From Gaeumannomyces sp. JS-464 (lineage: Eukaryota > Ascomycota > Sordariomycetes > Magnaporthales > Magnaporthaceae), in the NCBI GenBank assembly GCA_002197995.1, contig NGZR01000006.1, forward strand, positions 868,001-932,000: 64,000 nucleotides of DNA, written 5' to 3'. The notes under the pieces were generated by a model that was not told where the DNA came from, did not search any database, and was given only the letters and a program-made list of their open reading frames with translations. Every line of letters begins with the position of its first letter. Position 1 is the stretch's first letter. Made by a program: the position numbers and the translations under genes. This document shows, piece by piece, positions 23,315 through 33,778 of this stretch.

Positions 23315-25191
23315 TTACATATCCACCGCCACCGCCCTGCCACCACCAGGTAAATCAAACGTACCCGCCATGCCCAAAATGCGAGCACTATAATACAGCG
23401 TGAACCCGCGGCTGTCGATATTGGGCACCTCGCCTTCAGCCCGGAGCCGGCTCACGCGCGCGTCGCCCGTCATGGTCCACGACGACGTCGCCGACAGGTA
23501 GACGTCGACCCGGCTCCTGTTGCCGCTCTGTCCCGCCGTGCCGACCCAGGTCGAGTCCCTCGTCACGCGCCAGTCAACCCAACTGCCGTCGCCCGCCGCC
23601 AGCACGTCGCCCTCGAGTGTCGACTCCTCCACTGTCACCACGGCGCGGGTGGAGTTGCGGCTGTTGGGCTGCTGCTGCTGCCGCGTGTGCGGCTCTTCTG
23701 TGAATTTGTCCATGTCCCGCGTCGGCACGGCGCTGCCGGCCCGGACGAGCACGCGAGACCCGGCGACTACATCGTCGGTATCGCTGTGCTCCGGTATAAG
23801 GCTAGACCGTGAGATCAGCACGTTCGCCACGTGTTGCCGATCCAAATACCTGCGACTGCCGTGTCTCTCATCCTGATCTCCGAATCCCTGATCGCGAGCC
23901 TCACGGGAGACCGGGGTTTGTCCTGCGCCGGGGTGACTTTTTGGACCTTGGCCGAGGGTTGCGGCCCCCTCGTCTTTGTCGATGAGTTAGTCGATTTAAT
24001 GGCCACCACCTCAACCGCCGTGGAGTTCGGCCTTGTCGCTGTTGTGTTAGCCCAGGCGATGGCCGTGGCCGTGGCCTGGGTAGGGAGATTCGCGATCGGG
24101 GAAGTCCTGTTCGCAACCGCGGCAGCCGACGAGTTGTCGAAAATCACCACCGCCGCGAGCCGTCCCGCCGACCCATCAACACTGTCCAGCAGCACCCTTG
24201 GCGCCCTCACGCTCCTGCCACTTCCCCAGCTCCTGCTGCCACGCGACGCATCCACGACCAGGAACGGCGCCTGCCCCGCCTCGCAGGACAGGTTCCGGGC
24301 TTCGAGCACGCTTCCGCTGCCAGAATAGAGGCAGGGGCTCCCAACGCCCGCGGTGCTGGCCGTCGACTCCCTGATGTCCAGGCTCGACCCGGCTCCCCAG
24401 CTGGCGCCGATGCTGCTGCGCATGCCGCCCGTCGCTATCGTCAGCCCGCCGGCCTCGACCCGTGCCCCGGCCACGGCGACGACGGCGTGGCCGACGGGGC
24501 CGGTGCTGGCCACCTGGCCCGTCCGGGCGCGGACGTGCGTCTCGGGCCCGTACGCGAAGAGCCCGATGGCGCCGTTATGGGACGTGATGTTAAGACTGTC
24601 CAGAAAGGCGTGCGTGCCGTTGGCCTAGATTGCTTGTTTAGTACTCCTCTCACACAGGTTTCGCTGCCTCAGGGCTTAGGGGCTGACCTACAATGTTGAT
24701 GGCCGAGTTGAAGCCCCAGGCTTCAGCGTTGTACACGTTGGTGCTGCGTCCTAGCTTGGACACGGCCACGTTCGTGTTCGTCCAGCGGGTGCCGTTTGTT
24801 ACGGACACAGCGACCGTATCGTCCTGATCGACCTCGAAGCTGTTCTGGTCCATGGGGGTGTTTTTGTCGATCTTGACTGCCCACATAGCCTTTTTTTGTT
24901 GAAGAAAGCATGGTGTTAGCTGACACAAGAACAGTTGCGCATCTTTAGGTGGGTGACGAATGAATCAATCCTTGCCTGGAGCGGCTGGGGCTGGAACCGG
25001 AACTTGGTTCTGTTCCATAGCACCGGCTCTGCGTTCTCGTCGGCCCATATTTCATCTGCGACTTCAAAGATGGCCGGCTCCGTCACGGTCCGACGGGCGA
25101 TGCCCCTGACCGAAGCCTCCGGTGCTGCGGTTGATGCCACGGCGCCAAGCGCCCTCAACAGGAGGAGACACTTTACCAGGCTCTCCACCAT
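23315..25191 (-). CDS. Secreted repeat-rich protein, possibly a right-handed beta-helix
   Basis: Start at 25191 gives MVESLVKCLLLLRALGAVAS, a signal peptide. Exon 1 (24976-25191) ends at a GC donor (CAG/GCAAGG); exon 2 is 24692-24889, exon 3 is 23315-24624. With one base added, the sum is 575 codons. The body consists of many short Gly/Ala/Thr/Ser/Asn segments such as AFLDSLNITSHNGAIGLFAY and VRAPRVLLDSVDGSAGRLAAV, spaced like beta-helix rungs, with many N-x-S/T sequons. A frameshift at about 23831-23834 (AACACGTG where AACCACGTG is expected) separates GIWIGN from VANVLISRSS; it looks like a lost C. No catalytic motif of pectinases or other polysaccharide lyases was seen. Cell-wall or adhesive function is possible but only inferred. 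I do not recognise a named family. Confidence 0.6.
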
Positions 25192-25903
25192 CTCTATGGC
25201 TAGGGAGGATTTCGGTTGACTTCTTTGTGGTAATTATCAGAGGTAAGGCAGGCAGTTTTGTTTTCACGCTGTGGCAAGAGCACACTCTTGCGTTTGCAAC
25301 TCGTTCCCACGATTCTGGAATGAGTGACCGTACTTTTTCCCAACAGGGGTTTTTTTTTTCACTCTATGTTCTAAGCACTTGACTTGCTGGTTTAAATGGC
25401 AAGGGTGTCTTTAGGAGGCTTGCACAAAATCCTGGAACAGCCCACCTCTCATGGCTGAACCATGGTGGCAAGCCTTGGTGGATGAGTTGAACAACTTCCA
25501 CCATGGTGTTTTCTACTCTGGGGGCGCATGGTTTGGGCGTGCGCCTCGGAATGAGTTTACATCAAATTCGCCGCCCTCAGGTCGAGCGGCTTGCTAAGTG
25601 AATGTTAACGTCAATGCTGGGCTGGGGTCTTTTGAGGCTTATATGGCTCATTCGAAATCCCCGCGGGAAATAAGAGGGTACCGCTTCCGGGGCTGACAAT
25701 TGCTGCGTGGCAGTTCAGCCACCCCGCAACTCTCTATCCGCTTGCCAGATCATGACAGCGAAGGTGGAATAAAGTTCCCGCGTCACCACGGGACAACCAA
25801 GTCCCTCAAAGGACATCGCGTGAACTAGTGTAGATAGAAATCCTGGCGGGAATCCGGCCGCTGACGAGGCAAAGGTGAGCCGGCTCCTTCCGATGCAAGG
25901 CCC
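25192..25903. other. Intergenic region with a 9-bp inverted repeat
   Basis: No gene recognised. A perfect inverted repeat, CCATGGTGG at 25460-25468 and CCACCATGG at 25498-25506, could form a hairpin with a 29-nt loop. It lies about 270 bp upstream of the secreted-protein start and might equally be a dyad operator-like site. Confidence 0.5.
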
Positions 25904-26245
25904 TCAACGCGCGGTCTCCTCTCTCCACCACACCGACCGGGCGACGCGGGCGAACACGCGTGCAGATACGATGAATGCGATCGGCGTTGGGGCTGGGTGA
26001 GCCAGCATGGCCCAATCAGGGGCCCACCTCGTGGTATAAGTCCCAATCAGGAAAAACAGCACGCCAAGCCCTAGGCACCAATTCCACCAGCCAGAAATCA
26101 CGTCGGGCCTTACGCCAATACCGAGAGACATGTCTCTAATGCGGCTAAGCATCACCACCAACAGCAGCCAGCCCGGATCGGCAAGGCCACCCGTGAACCC
26201 GGCTAGTGCTACGCGGCTCGCGACATAAGTCCCCAACACGGCCAC
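25904..26245 (-). CDS. Possible small membrane protein, hypothetical
   Basis: An open stretch of 113 codons on the minus strand reads GTYVASRVALAGFTGG, then DPGWLLLVVMLSRIRDM, SGWWNWCLGLGVLFFLIGTY and PTPIAFIVSARVFARVA, i.e. three or four plausible transmembrane segments with a short basic/acidic tail WWREETAR. There is no ATG at its 5' end in this frame; an ATG at about 26305 would require a one-base shift near 26250, which is plausible given the indels elsewhere. The hydrophobic pattern is better than chance for this region, but I recognise no family, so the call is tentative. Confidence 0.3.
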   Translation of the reverse strand: MAVLGTYVASRVALAGFTGGLADPGWLLLVVMLSRIRDMSLGIGVRPDVISGWWNWCLGLGVLFFLIGTYTTRWAPDWAMLAHPAPTPIAFIVSARVFARVARSVWWREETAR

Positions 26246-26508
26246 CTGCGTCTTCCCATGATCCCACCAGCCTCCTTTCGTACCCGTCGGATTCGAGGCT
26301 GCATGGGAAGGAGGGGAGGGAGGTAGTAAAACAGACTAAGATAAATAGCCTCTCGTACGCATCGTGTTTTGGTGTGCGTGATTGCTGCTGCAGCCCTCAA
26401 CCGCCTGCAACCTCGGCGCGTGGCCAAAGAAAGTGGCTTGCTTGTCTTTGAACCAACCACGTTGTGGACTGAACCCATTCACATATTGCCTCTTTTATAT
26501 CCAGCACC
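26246..26508. promoter_or_regulatory. Divergent upstream region of the FAD-oxidase gene
   Basis: Short spacer between the minus-strand hypothetical membrane protein and the + strand oxidase start at 26509. Contains the likely oxidase promoter, including a TTTTATAT stretch (26493-26500) just upstream of the ATG; the distance is short for a TATA box, so its role is uncertain. Confidence 0.3.
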
Positions 26509-28667
26509 ATGTCTTCCCTCCGAGGGCCTCGTGCCCCCTTCCCCTTCCGACCCCTCCATGCGATTCTCCTGGTCCTCCTCCTCTGCGCCCTTCAAGTCAC
26601 CGCCACCCCGGGCCCCGCAGACCAGCAGGAGCAAGCAACGCCCAGGCCCAGGTGCAAGGCCGTGCCGGGGACGACAGCCTGGCCGTCCGAGGCCGCGTGG
26701 CGGGCGCTCAATGAGTCGACGGGCGGGCGGCTCATCCGCCCAGCTCCTCCGGGAGCTGTCTGCCATCCCGGACAGGCCGGCCACGACGCCGCCGCCTGCG
26801 CCCGCGTGCGGGCCGACTGGGCCGGGCGCGAGTTCCACGCCGCGGACCCCGTCTCGACCATGTCCGACAACTGGAACAACGACACCTGCCTTCCTGACCC
26901 TGCTTATCCGTGCAGCGGTCAGGGATACCCTGTCTTCGTCGTCAACGCCACGAGCGTCGAGCACATCCGGCTTGGGGTCAAGTTCGGTTGGTGCTTTTTT
27001 TTTCTCTCAAGGCCGAGCATATTTAACGTGTGGTGGGTTTTTTGCTAAAATCAAACTCGGATGTGCCAGCGGGAAACACAACATAAGGCTGATCGTCAAA
27101 AACACCGGCCACGATTTCGTGGGGCGCTCCGTCGCGCCCAACGCGCTGTCAATCTGGACGCACCACATGAAAGGCATCCAGCGCGGCGAGGGCGCCTTTA
27201 AGCCCAAGGGCTGCGGCAGGGGCGTCGAGATCAAGGGCAACTACATCACCGCGCAGGCCGGCACCCAGATGGCCGAGGCGTACAGCTTCACCGACGGGTT
27301 CAACGAGACCATCGTCGGCGGCGGCGGCATGACCGTCGGGATCGGCGGCTGGGTGACGGGCGCCGGCCACGGCCTCCTGAGCCCCAGGCACGGCCTCGGG
27401 GTCGACCAGGTGCTCGAGATGGAGGTCGTCACGCCCGCGGGCGAGGTCAAGACGCTGAACGAGTGCGTCAACCGGGACCTGTTCTGGGCGATGCGAGGGG
27501 TGAGTAGTTGCGAGGAACGAAGCTCCCTGGTGATATCGAAGCAGAGAAAAGCTGACGGGATCGCAATGAAAACCAGGGCGGAGGCTCAACCTTTGGAATC
27601 CTGACGTCCATCACGATGAAGACGCACCCGACGCCGCGGATGCCCTCGCTGAGCGTCTTCGTCGTGGCGCCGCCGGACTCGCCGTCGCCTGAGACGGCCG
27701 CCGCCGCCTTCCCGGACCTGGCCGCCTACCTGCTCAGTGAGCTGCCGCGCCTGAGCGCCGCCGGGGCCGCGGGCTACCTGCAACTCTTGGACAGGTTCCC
27801 GGACCCGCGGCCCGGCCAGCCGGCGGGGCAGGTCATCACGGGCGTGGCGGGCATCCTCACGATGCCGTACGGCACCCCCGAGGCGCTGGCCGCGGCCTGG
27901 GAGCCGGTGGCGGCGCACGTCAGCGCGACCTGGCCGGGGTTGTTTATACCGGCGACGAGCCCCGAGGACCACCCGAGCTGGTGGTCGTGGTTCCAGCTGC
28001 ATTACGACACAAACCCGGCGGGCGGCGATACCATCCTCGGCAGTTGGCTGCTGGACGGGAAGGCGCTGACCGCTGCAGACCGCAACGCGACGGCGAGGGC
28101 GGTGGGGCGGTTTGTCGGCGGCAAGGGGAAGGGCGCGCTGCTCAACTTCGTCGGCGGGAAGGGGATCATGGAGGCGAGGCCAAGGGGAGGGGATGCTGCT
28201 GTGCTGCCCGCTTGGAGGAAAGCATATGTCCACCCTAGTAAGTTCTTTGACCCCTTTTGACCGGTATTGTGTAGACCCGCATGCTGACCGGGGGATGAAC
28301 ACGACAAAAAAAGTCACGGGCATGACATTCCCGCCGCTGAACTCGTCAGCCAAGGCGGCGGCTGTGTCGACGCTCCTCAAGCGCGTTGCGGCGCTGCGCG
28401 AGCTGGCACCCGATATGGGAGCTTACATGAATGAGGTATGTTCCGTGCTAAGGAGTGAAGCTTTCTCCTAACTGGCGTGGTGGCTGACAGTACAACACCT
28501 AGGCAAATCCATATGAGGCCAACTGGCAGGCTGCCTTCTGGGGCGCCAACTACGCGCGGCTGCGGTCCATCAAGCGGTCCGTTGACCCAGATGACGTCCT
28601 GTGGTGCCACCCTTGCGTCGGGAACGAGGGTTGGGAGGAGGTAGATGGCCAGCTCTGCCGCGTGTAA
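26509..28667 (+). CDS. Secreted FAD-linked oxidoreductase (berberine-bridge-enzyme-like)
   Basis: PCMH-type flavoprotein oxidase, acting outside the cell or in the secretory pathway on sugars, phenolics or secondary metabolites. Start MSSLRGPRAPFPFRPLHAIL leads into a hydrophobic signal segment (LLVLLLCALQVTA). Five exons: 26509-26990, 27070-27499, 27577-28237, 28314-28435 and 28503-28667, totalling 620 codons with no frameshift. Key motifs: RLIVKNTGHDFVGRS (His of NTGHD normally carries covalent FAD), GGGGMTVGIGGWVTGAGHG (pyrophosphate/substrate loop), LFWAMRGGGGSTFGILTSIT (PCMH end) and the BBE C-terminal NYARLRSIKRSVDPDDVLWC. The exon 1/exon 2 junction is the least certain (two donor choices near 26986-26990). 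Substrate unknown. It lies between a small hypothetical gene and a divergently unrelated minus-strand gene; membership in a biosynthetic cluster is only a possibility. Confidence 0.92.
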
Positions 28668-28863
28668 ACGCTGGGTCGAGACGCCTGTACATGTAATGCA
28701 ATTACATGCCGGGGTATTTACTTCTGAGATATAGTGGATAGTTTAGAAGCAGGGGCGGATAGAACAGCGAAGGAGGTAGAAAGATAGTCAACTTGAATTT
28801 GTATAATCTTCAGTGGATCGAGATTTGGTACGCGTCCCGTGACCCCTCTTCATTGCCATAAGC

Positions 28864-29852
28864 CTAGAAGCCCGCTCCTCCGCCGCCCACTTGAAACGCT
28901 TGTCAGCTCATAATCATTGCGGAAGTGTTGGGCTGAGATTAATCCATTTGAAAGCGACATACCTGGTCCCGTGGCCGCCGGCGTCCATCCGAACTCTTTT
29001 GCCTGCCTCATCTTCCTCGCCACTAGATGTTCGGTCCTCAAGTCAGTCGTCGCACTCTTGGTGACAATAGGGATTGGTTGGGAATCTAGACATGTACTTG
29101 CCTCCACTCATCCCCTCGTGGATTTTTGGGGCATTAGCCACGGCAAACTCCCAGACGTGGCAGCACCACAGCGCCACCAGCATCTCAAACTGGGCGCGCG
29201 GCATGGCAGCCGTGACAACCAAGGTGTGCCGGCCGTCCTCCTTGTCGTCGTGCATGAGAGCCACGACGCTCCCCTGCGGACTCGTCCACTCTCGTCCGTT
29301 GCTGGTGAACACGGCGTCGGCCTTCTTGTCGAACGTGGGGATGCCGAACTTGCTGCCCTTGCCGGACAGGTCGACGGGCACGGCCGCCGACCTGGCCGGC
29401 CTCCCGGGGATGAGCGAGCGGGTCTTCTTGAGGCCCACGCCCGCGGGGCCCGGCACGCGGCCGCTCGCGCGCTGGATGTAGTAGCGCGGCGACTCGGACG
29501 GCAGCCGCTCGTAGCCGCCCGGCGTCGAGCGCATGTGCCGCAGGCCGTAGATGGGGCGCTCGCGCCCCGGGCCGGCCCGCTTGGGCTCGACGCGCGACAG
29601 CTCCACCTCGGTCGTGATGGCCGACACGCTCGACAGGCCCAGGCTGAGGCTGTACAGCGTCGGCGAGTCCGGCGCCTCCTCGCGGATCTCCTGGCCGTCG
29701 AGGACGAGCTTCGTGGGCGGGATGATGTCCTGGCCTGGCTGCGAGGCGTCGCTGTAGGACGGAGGAGACGTATCAGCTGGTTCCTTTGCGGCTGCCGTAT
29801 CAGCCGGCTCCTTGGCGTCTGGCATAACAACTTGCTCCTTGGTGTCTGGCAT
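28864..29852 (-). CDS. Conserved hypothetical protein (287 aa)
   Basis: Three exons on the minus strand, 29098-29852, 28963-29036 and 28864-28898, total 288 codons in frame. The N-terminal 45 residues are repetitive and acidic (KEPADT appears twice, then SPPSYSDASQPG); the middle (IYGLRHMRSTPGGYERLP, KTRSLIPGRPARSAAVPVDL) is basic. A folded-looking core follows: VFTSNGREWTSPQGSVVALM, TLVVTAAMPRAQFEMLVALW and CCHVWEFAVANA. The pattern of short beta strands with a hydrophobic C-terminal helix is reminiscent of tubby/LURP-like phospholipid-binding folds, but this is only an impression. The tail ends VGGGGAGF. Both introns have a CTGAC branch site only 4-6 nt from the acceptor, unusual but shared by the two. 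Without splicing the first exon would end nearby at 29043. Confidence 0.6.
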
Positions 29853-30132
29853 GGTGTTGTCTCCAATGGGATGTTGAAGGGCCGAAGTGAATGTGACGGG
29901 GGCGAGCCGTTGCAGAATAGGCAGGGGGACATGCGTGCAGTTTTATAACACGAGAGTGGTTGACCACATGCAAGTCGGCGGGGCTGTGCTGCTGCAAGCC
30001 AAGATTTGATATTGGTCACTGCTCGTTTGAGAGCACCCTGTGACTTGCCAAATAACATCACATCCCTCTACCGTCCCGAGGACCCCTGTATTCTTATCTA
30101 CCATAATAGCAGCACTTTAGAGTCTACAAACG

Positions 30133-31277
30133 TTATATACCGGCCAAAACTACGGGATATTGCCATGCAGGAACCGTGCAGAAGAAGAATGCCCAAACGA
30201 AGCCAAGACCCGCGATCCGCCTACCCAAAGACACGGCTGCACTGCCCGGCTTGGCGGCTGCCTTCCCGCCGCCGCTCAGCCCCGATGCCGTCTCCAAGCA
30301 GCAAACGACCCAGTTCATCGCAAAAAAGCGCAGCTCGGACAGGGCGCACGATTCGCGGTACAGCGCCCAGTTCGCCAGCGCGTGGCAGCCCGCCGAGAGG
30401 ACAAAGAACCACAGCGCCCGCAGCTCCTTGGGCAGCCGGGAGGAGGGCATGTAGGCGGAAAAGGGCGCCACGTGGAGGCGCTGCCAAAACACGCCCAGAA
30501 GCGCCGGAGGGTGTACGCCTCCCAGGCGGGGCCGAACAGCGGCCGCGGCGCCCAGTCCTCGGGCGCGTCCCAGGCCAGCGCGGAGACGAAGACGGCGGCG
30601 CACACGTGGTGCGCTGCCGTCAGGCCGTGGTAGGTGCACCAGATCCAGTGCGTGCTCATGACGGCGCGGAGGACGAGATCCGCGCGCGTCAGGTGCGACG
30701 AGGAGGCCCAGGGGCCGCCGGGGAGGAGACCCTGGTGTTGGGGGAGGAAGCTGGCGACGCCGACGCCGAGCGAGCCAAACGTCCGAGTGATCAGGACCTC
30801 GGATATGAGTCGGTTCAAAAGCCAGAGGGCCAGCGCCCTGAGGATCCGGTCCAGGCCGAACGAAAGGCGGCTTCGGCGGTCTGGCTTGTGTGGCTCTGCT
30901 AGCGGCTGGAGGCTACGACGGTCCTCGAGCCTTCGGACGTTGGCCCAGATCAACACCGTTGCCTTCAGCTGCTCAGTGAGGGGCAGGCCAGCCGTGGTCG
31001 TTTGCAGGCCGAGGAAGAGGATGGATGTTGTGTGGGCCGTCCCCCAGACAGCGATGGGCACGACGAGCGGAGGCAGCTTGCGCAAGACCTCGGCATCAGC
31101 CCCGAGGAGGCCGACAGTGACGGCGAGTATGTGCAAAACAGCCAGGAGGATCCTCGGCCGCTTGTCCCGCTGCCGTAGACTAAGGAAGGACAAAGAAATC
31201 CAGAGGAGCAACCAACTGATTGGCCATGCAAAACCGGGGAGCGCCATGGCGGGCAGGCTGAGGGTCGTCACGGCCAT
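30133..31277 (-). CDS. Wax-synthase-like membrane-bound O-acyltransferase (MBOAT)
   Basis: Transfers an acyl group to a hydroxyl acceptor in the ER membrane; fungal members often acylate terpenoid or other secondary metabolites. Start chosen at 31277 (MAVTTLSLPAMALPG). Multiple hydrophobic segments are visible (WPISWLLLWISLSFLSL, LLAVLHILAVTVGLLG, LVVPIAVWGTAHTTSILFL) and the family signature LFGPAWEAYTLRRFWACF followed by WQRLH, corresponding to the wax-synthase block before the catalytic His region; GCHALANWALY provides the probable active-site His. The + strand run A4 at 30486-30489 should be A5: one added base fuses RRFWACF to WQRLHVAPFSAY and gives 382 codons. C-terminal segments RRIAGLGFVWAFFFCTVPAW are again membrane-like. 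Acceptor unknown. Confidence 0.78.
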
Positions 31278-33205
31278 CGGCTGGACCCCCGAAGGGAGAG
31301 GCAACAAGCGACACTATGCAGCCCAGCCATCTATAAGACCACGCACCCGCCTCGCTGAAGGTGACGATTCCCAACCGCGCGTAAGCTGCGCCCACCAACC
31401 AACCCCTTGGCATGAGGGGTCGTCGGTGAGCTGCAGGAGCCAGGAACTGCCGCGAGGTGAGAGTAATCAACTTATCTGGCACCCGGGCCGCTGGACGGCA
31501 TACTTGGCGGGTATGCAGCGTCCTTTTAACCGGGGCCATGTGGGGCTGGGATGACTTCGCCTTGCCCGCCCAGAGGGGGGCCCCGACGCGCGCCAAGACT
31601 CCCGTTGGTGAGCGCCGCATCTTACCAGGCCCGGCCAGGCAGCCGGCCGGGGAACCACTGGTAGAGCAGCCTCAAGGATCTCGCTAAACGTGTATAGGAC
31701 GACCTTGAGTCGTCCTAAGACATGATGAACTTTGGTCATCAAGCCTCTCCTGCGGGATAAATCGACCAACTCACAATTCCCAGTCGTCTTAGTCAACACA
31801 CTAGCGAACGAGTATTGCAGGCATTATTCACCATGAAGCAATGATATGCTGGCTTGATTTCAACTTCTTTTTAGAGGATTGCAGAATGTTACAGGAGAGC
31901 TGGATGGTGTGGTATTGTATCACAGTGTTGTATTGCACCACCGCGCCTACCACCGCTAGGTAGGCCAATCAGGGGCAACATATTACTCCTATCTGCCTTG
32001 GTAGGAAATTCGATCGCATAAACCAATCTAGGCCGCTGCATGGATGTGACGCGGTTCACTTCTTTTCATCGACCGATGACCACCTTAGTAGGTGCCGAGA
32101 CACCTTTGTCTTGTGCTGTTACCCCGGTTGAAAATCCCACAGCCTCGCCCCTCATCGGCCATGGCATCACCCTCCACATTCTGGGTGGCCTGATAGTCTG
32201 CAACTCATGCAACACTTGGCTCTACCTGCCGCCCCTTTCAGCCTGGTCTCCACACTACCTCAGGATGAGGTATTCCGGCCGCAAACGTACAACAAAAGTG
32301 CATGTGTAGGCAACTTGGCCGGCCCTGAAGGATTCTCCAAGGCTATGCTTACAATGATTTGCCATCACGGCGCCAAGTTGCTCCGATGGGTGTGTCTAAG
32401 AGCTGTGCCGCTCTCCCCTCCTCACACCAATCGGGCATCCATCGGTTGTTTTCCAAGTCAGGCTTGTTGGGAAAGACCAGTGGCCCAGAAATTTTGAGCA
32501 GCCTGATCAGCCTTGGAGGATCCTGGATGGCTTCACTCACGATCTTGAACAGATGAACGCCAAGGTGCCGTGCAGGATTTTCCCACCCGCGCTCAGCGCC
32601 GTGCCTCCCTCGGCCCTACATGGTATTCGAATATCTTCTAGGATGCGGAGAGGACTCTACAGCTCAGTGGCCTAGAAATGCCCTACATGGTATTCCAATA
32701 TCTTCTAGGTCGCAGAGAGGACTCTACAGCTCAGTGGCTTAGAAATGCTCGCATGATATTCCAATATCTTCTAGGATTCAGAGAGGACTCTGCAGCTCAG
32801 TGGCTTAGAAATGATTCCATTGCACACTTGGCGAGCAATGGCCCCGGTGATAGGCAACCCCCTGGGGGATCTGATACCTTGTTGCGTCCCGGCGTATAGC
32901 GGAACTGAGCGTGAATGGTATGCCTACGGACGCATAGGTCTTTTTCCACAGGCGGCAGTATCGAAGGCCGAAGCTGTGTCGGCTGGTCGGTCACAGACTA
33001 TACCTCTGAGTCTTCACGTTGCTGCTCGGCTATGGTGCTCCTATGGGCCATCTGGCGTGTATATAAGAAGGGCCACGAGCACCTCGACATGGAGGAGTTC
33101 TCACATCGGCACCAAGGACTCTTCTCTCACTTCAACACCGCCCTTCCAGGTTAACACATTCACTATCAGGCCAGCCTTCCAATCCGATTCCATCCGTCTA
33201 TCAAA
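31278..33205. other. Gene-poor region with a tandem repeat
   Basis: About 1.9 kb without a convincing gene. It is AT-richer around 31690-32050 and contains the three-unit 67-bp tandem repeat described separately. Short open frames exist in several phases but have no conserved motifs. Confidence 0.45.
32614..32813. repeat. Three tandem copies of a 67-bp unit
   Basis: Units lie at 32614-32680, 32681-32747 and 32748-32813 (67, 67 and 66 bp). Each begins CCCTACATGGTATTC or a variant, continues ATATCTTCTAGG, then GAGAGGACTCT and ends CAGTGGC(C/T)TAGAAATG. Copies differ at roughly 5-12 positions, so they are diverged duplicates and not an assembly stutter. The second and third copies can be read as one open peptide (YLLG..EDS.AQWLRN twice), but the unit is not a multiple of three overall. 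Confidence 0.9.
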
Positions 33206-33778
33206 ATGCCTCAGATTGCACTCCCCCATCATCAGTGCCATCGGCATCATCATCAACGCCGCCGGCCCTGTCATTCGGTGCTACGTTGTCAGAGGCTCTT
33301 GCCAGGTCGGGCGCTTTCCGATGAGCCCTACGAGGTCAAGGACCTGACCAGCTCCGTCATCCCGGCCCTCAACGAGACGGTCATGCTGCGGCCAAGAGCG
33401 AGGGCCTGCTGAGCACCGCCGCCGACACGGGCCCTTGCGGCGTGCCCCAGTACAACTTCGACATGTGCAAGAACGACCTGCGCGGTGTCACCGTGCAGAC
33501 GTCTATCCCCGCCAGGGGCGGTATGTCACAACTTCTTGACTCTTTGAACGCATTGCCACGAGCGCACCTACTAACTCGTCCGTCTCTCGCCAGTTGCGCG
33601 CTTCGACAACGTGCCGGCCACCTGCATGGTCCTCTCGACCGTCTTGACCGGTGGCTGCGGCGTGGCCCCCCCTTACCCGCTTGTGTGCGGCTCGGCCTGC
33701 CTGCAGTACTCTGATCTGAGCGAGGCTCAGCTCCTCCAGCTGGGCGACGCCCTGAGACCCTATGTGCGCCCGGTCTAA
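33206..33778 (+). pseudogene. Small Cys-containing protein, frameshifted relic
   Basis: Coding-like blocks appear in changing frames after the ATG at 33206: a Pro/Ser-rich start (ALPPSSVPSASSSTPP after one inserted base), SDEPYEVKDLTSSVIPALNE, LLSTAADTGPCGVPQYNFDM, CKNDLRGVTVQTSIPARG, an intron of about 70 bp (donor near 33521, acceptor near 33594), and VARFDNVPATCMVLSTVLTG plus GGCGVAPPYPLVCGSACLQY. Six or more Cys residues in a protein of about 170 residues suggest disulphides, but no signal peptide was seen at this start. Three indels within 250 bp separate the blocks. I do not recognise the family. It could be a real gene with consensus errors or a decayed paralogue. Confidence 0.4.

Noticed and set aside
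29100..29101. GC-AG intron (GGAG/GCAAGT) in the 287-aa gene
   Set aside because: Splicing there leads to an early stop with either nearby acceptor, whereas the adjacent GT donor at 29097-29096 gives an in-frame three-exon gene.
32614..32813. Tandem repeat considered as a CRISPR-like array
   Set aside because: Units are directly adjacent with no spacers, only three copies, and the genome is eukaryotic.
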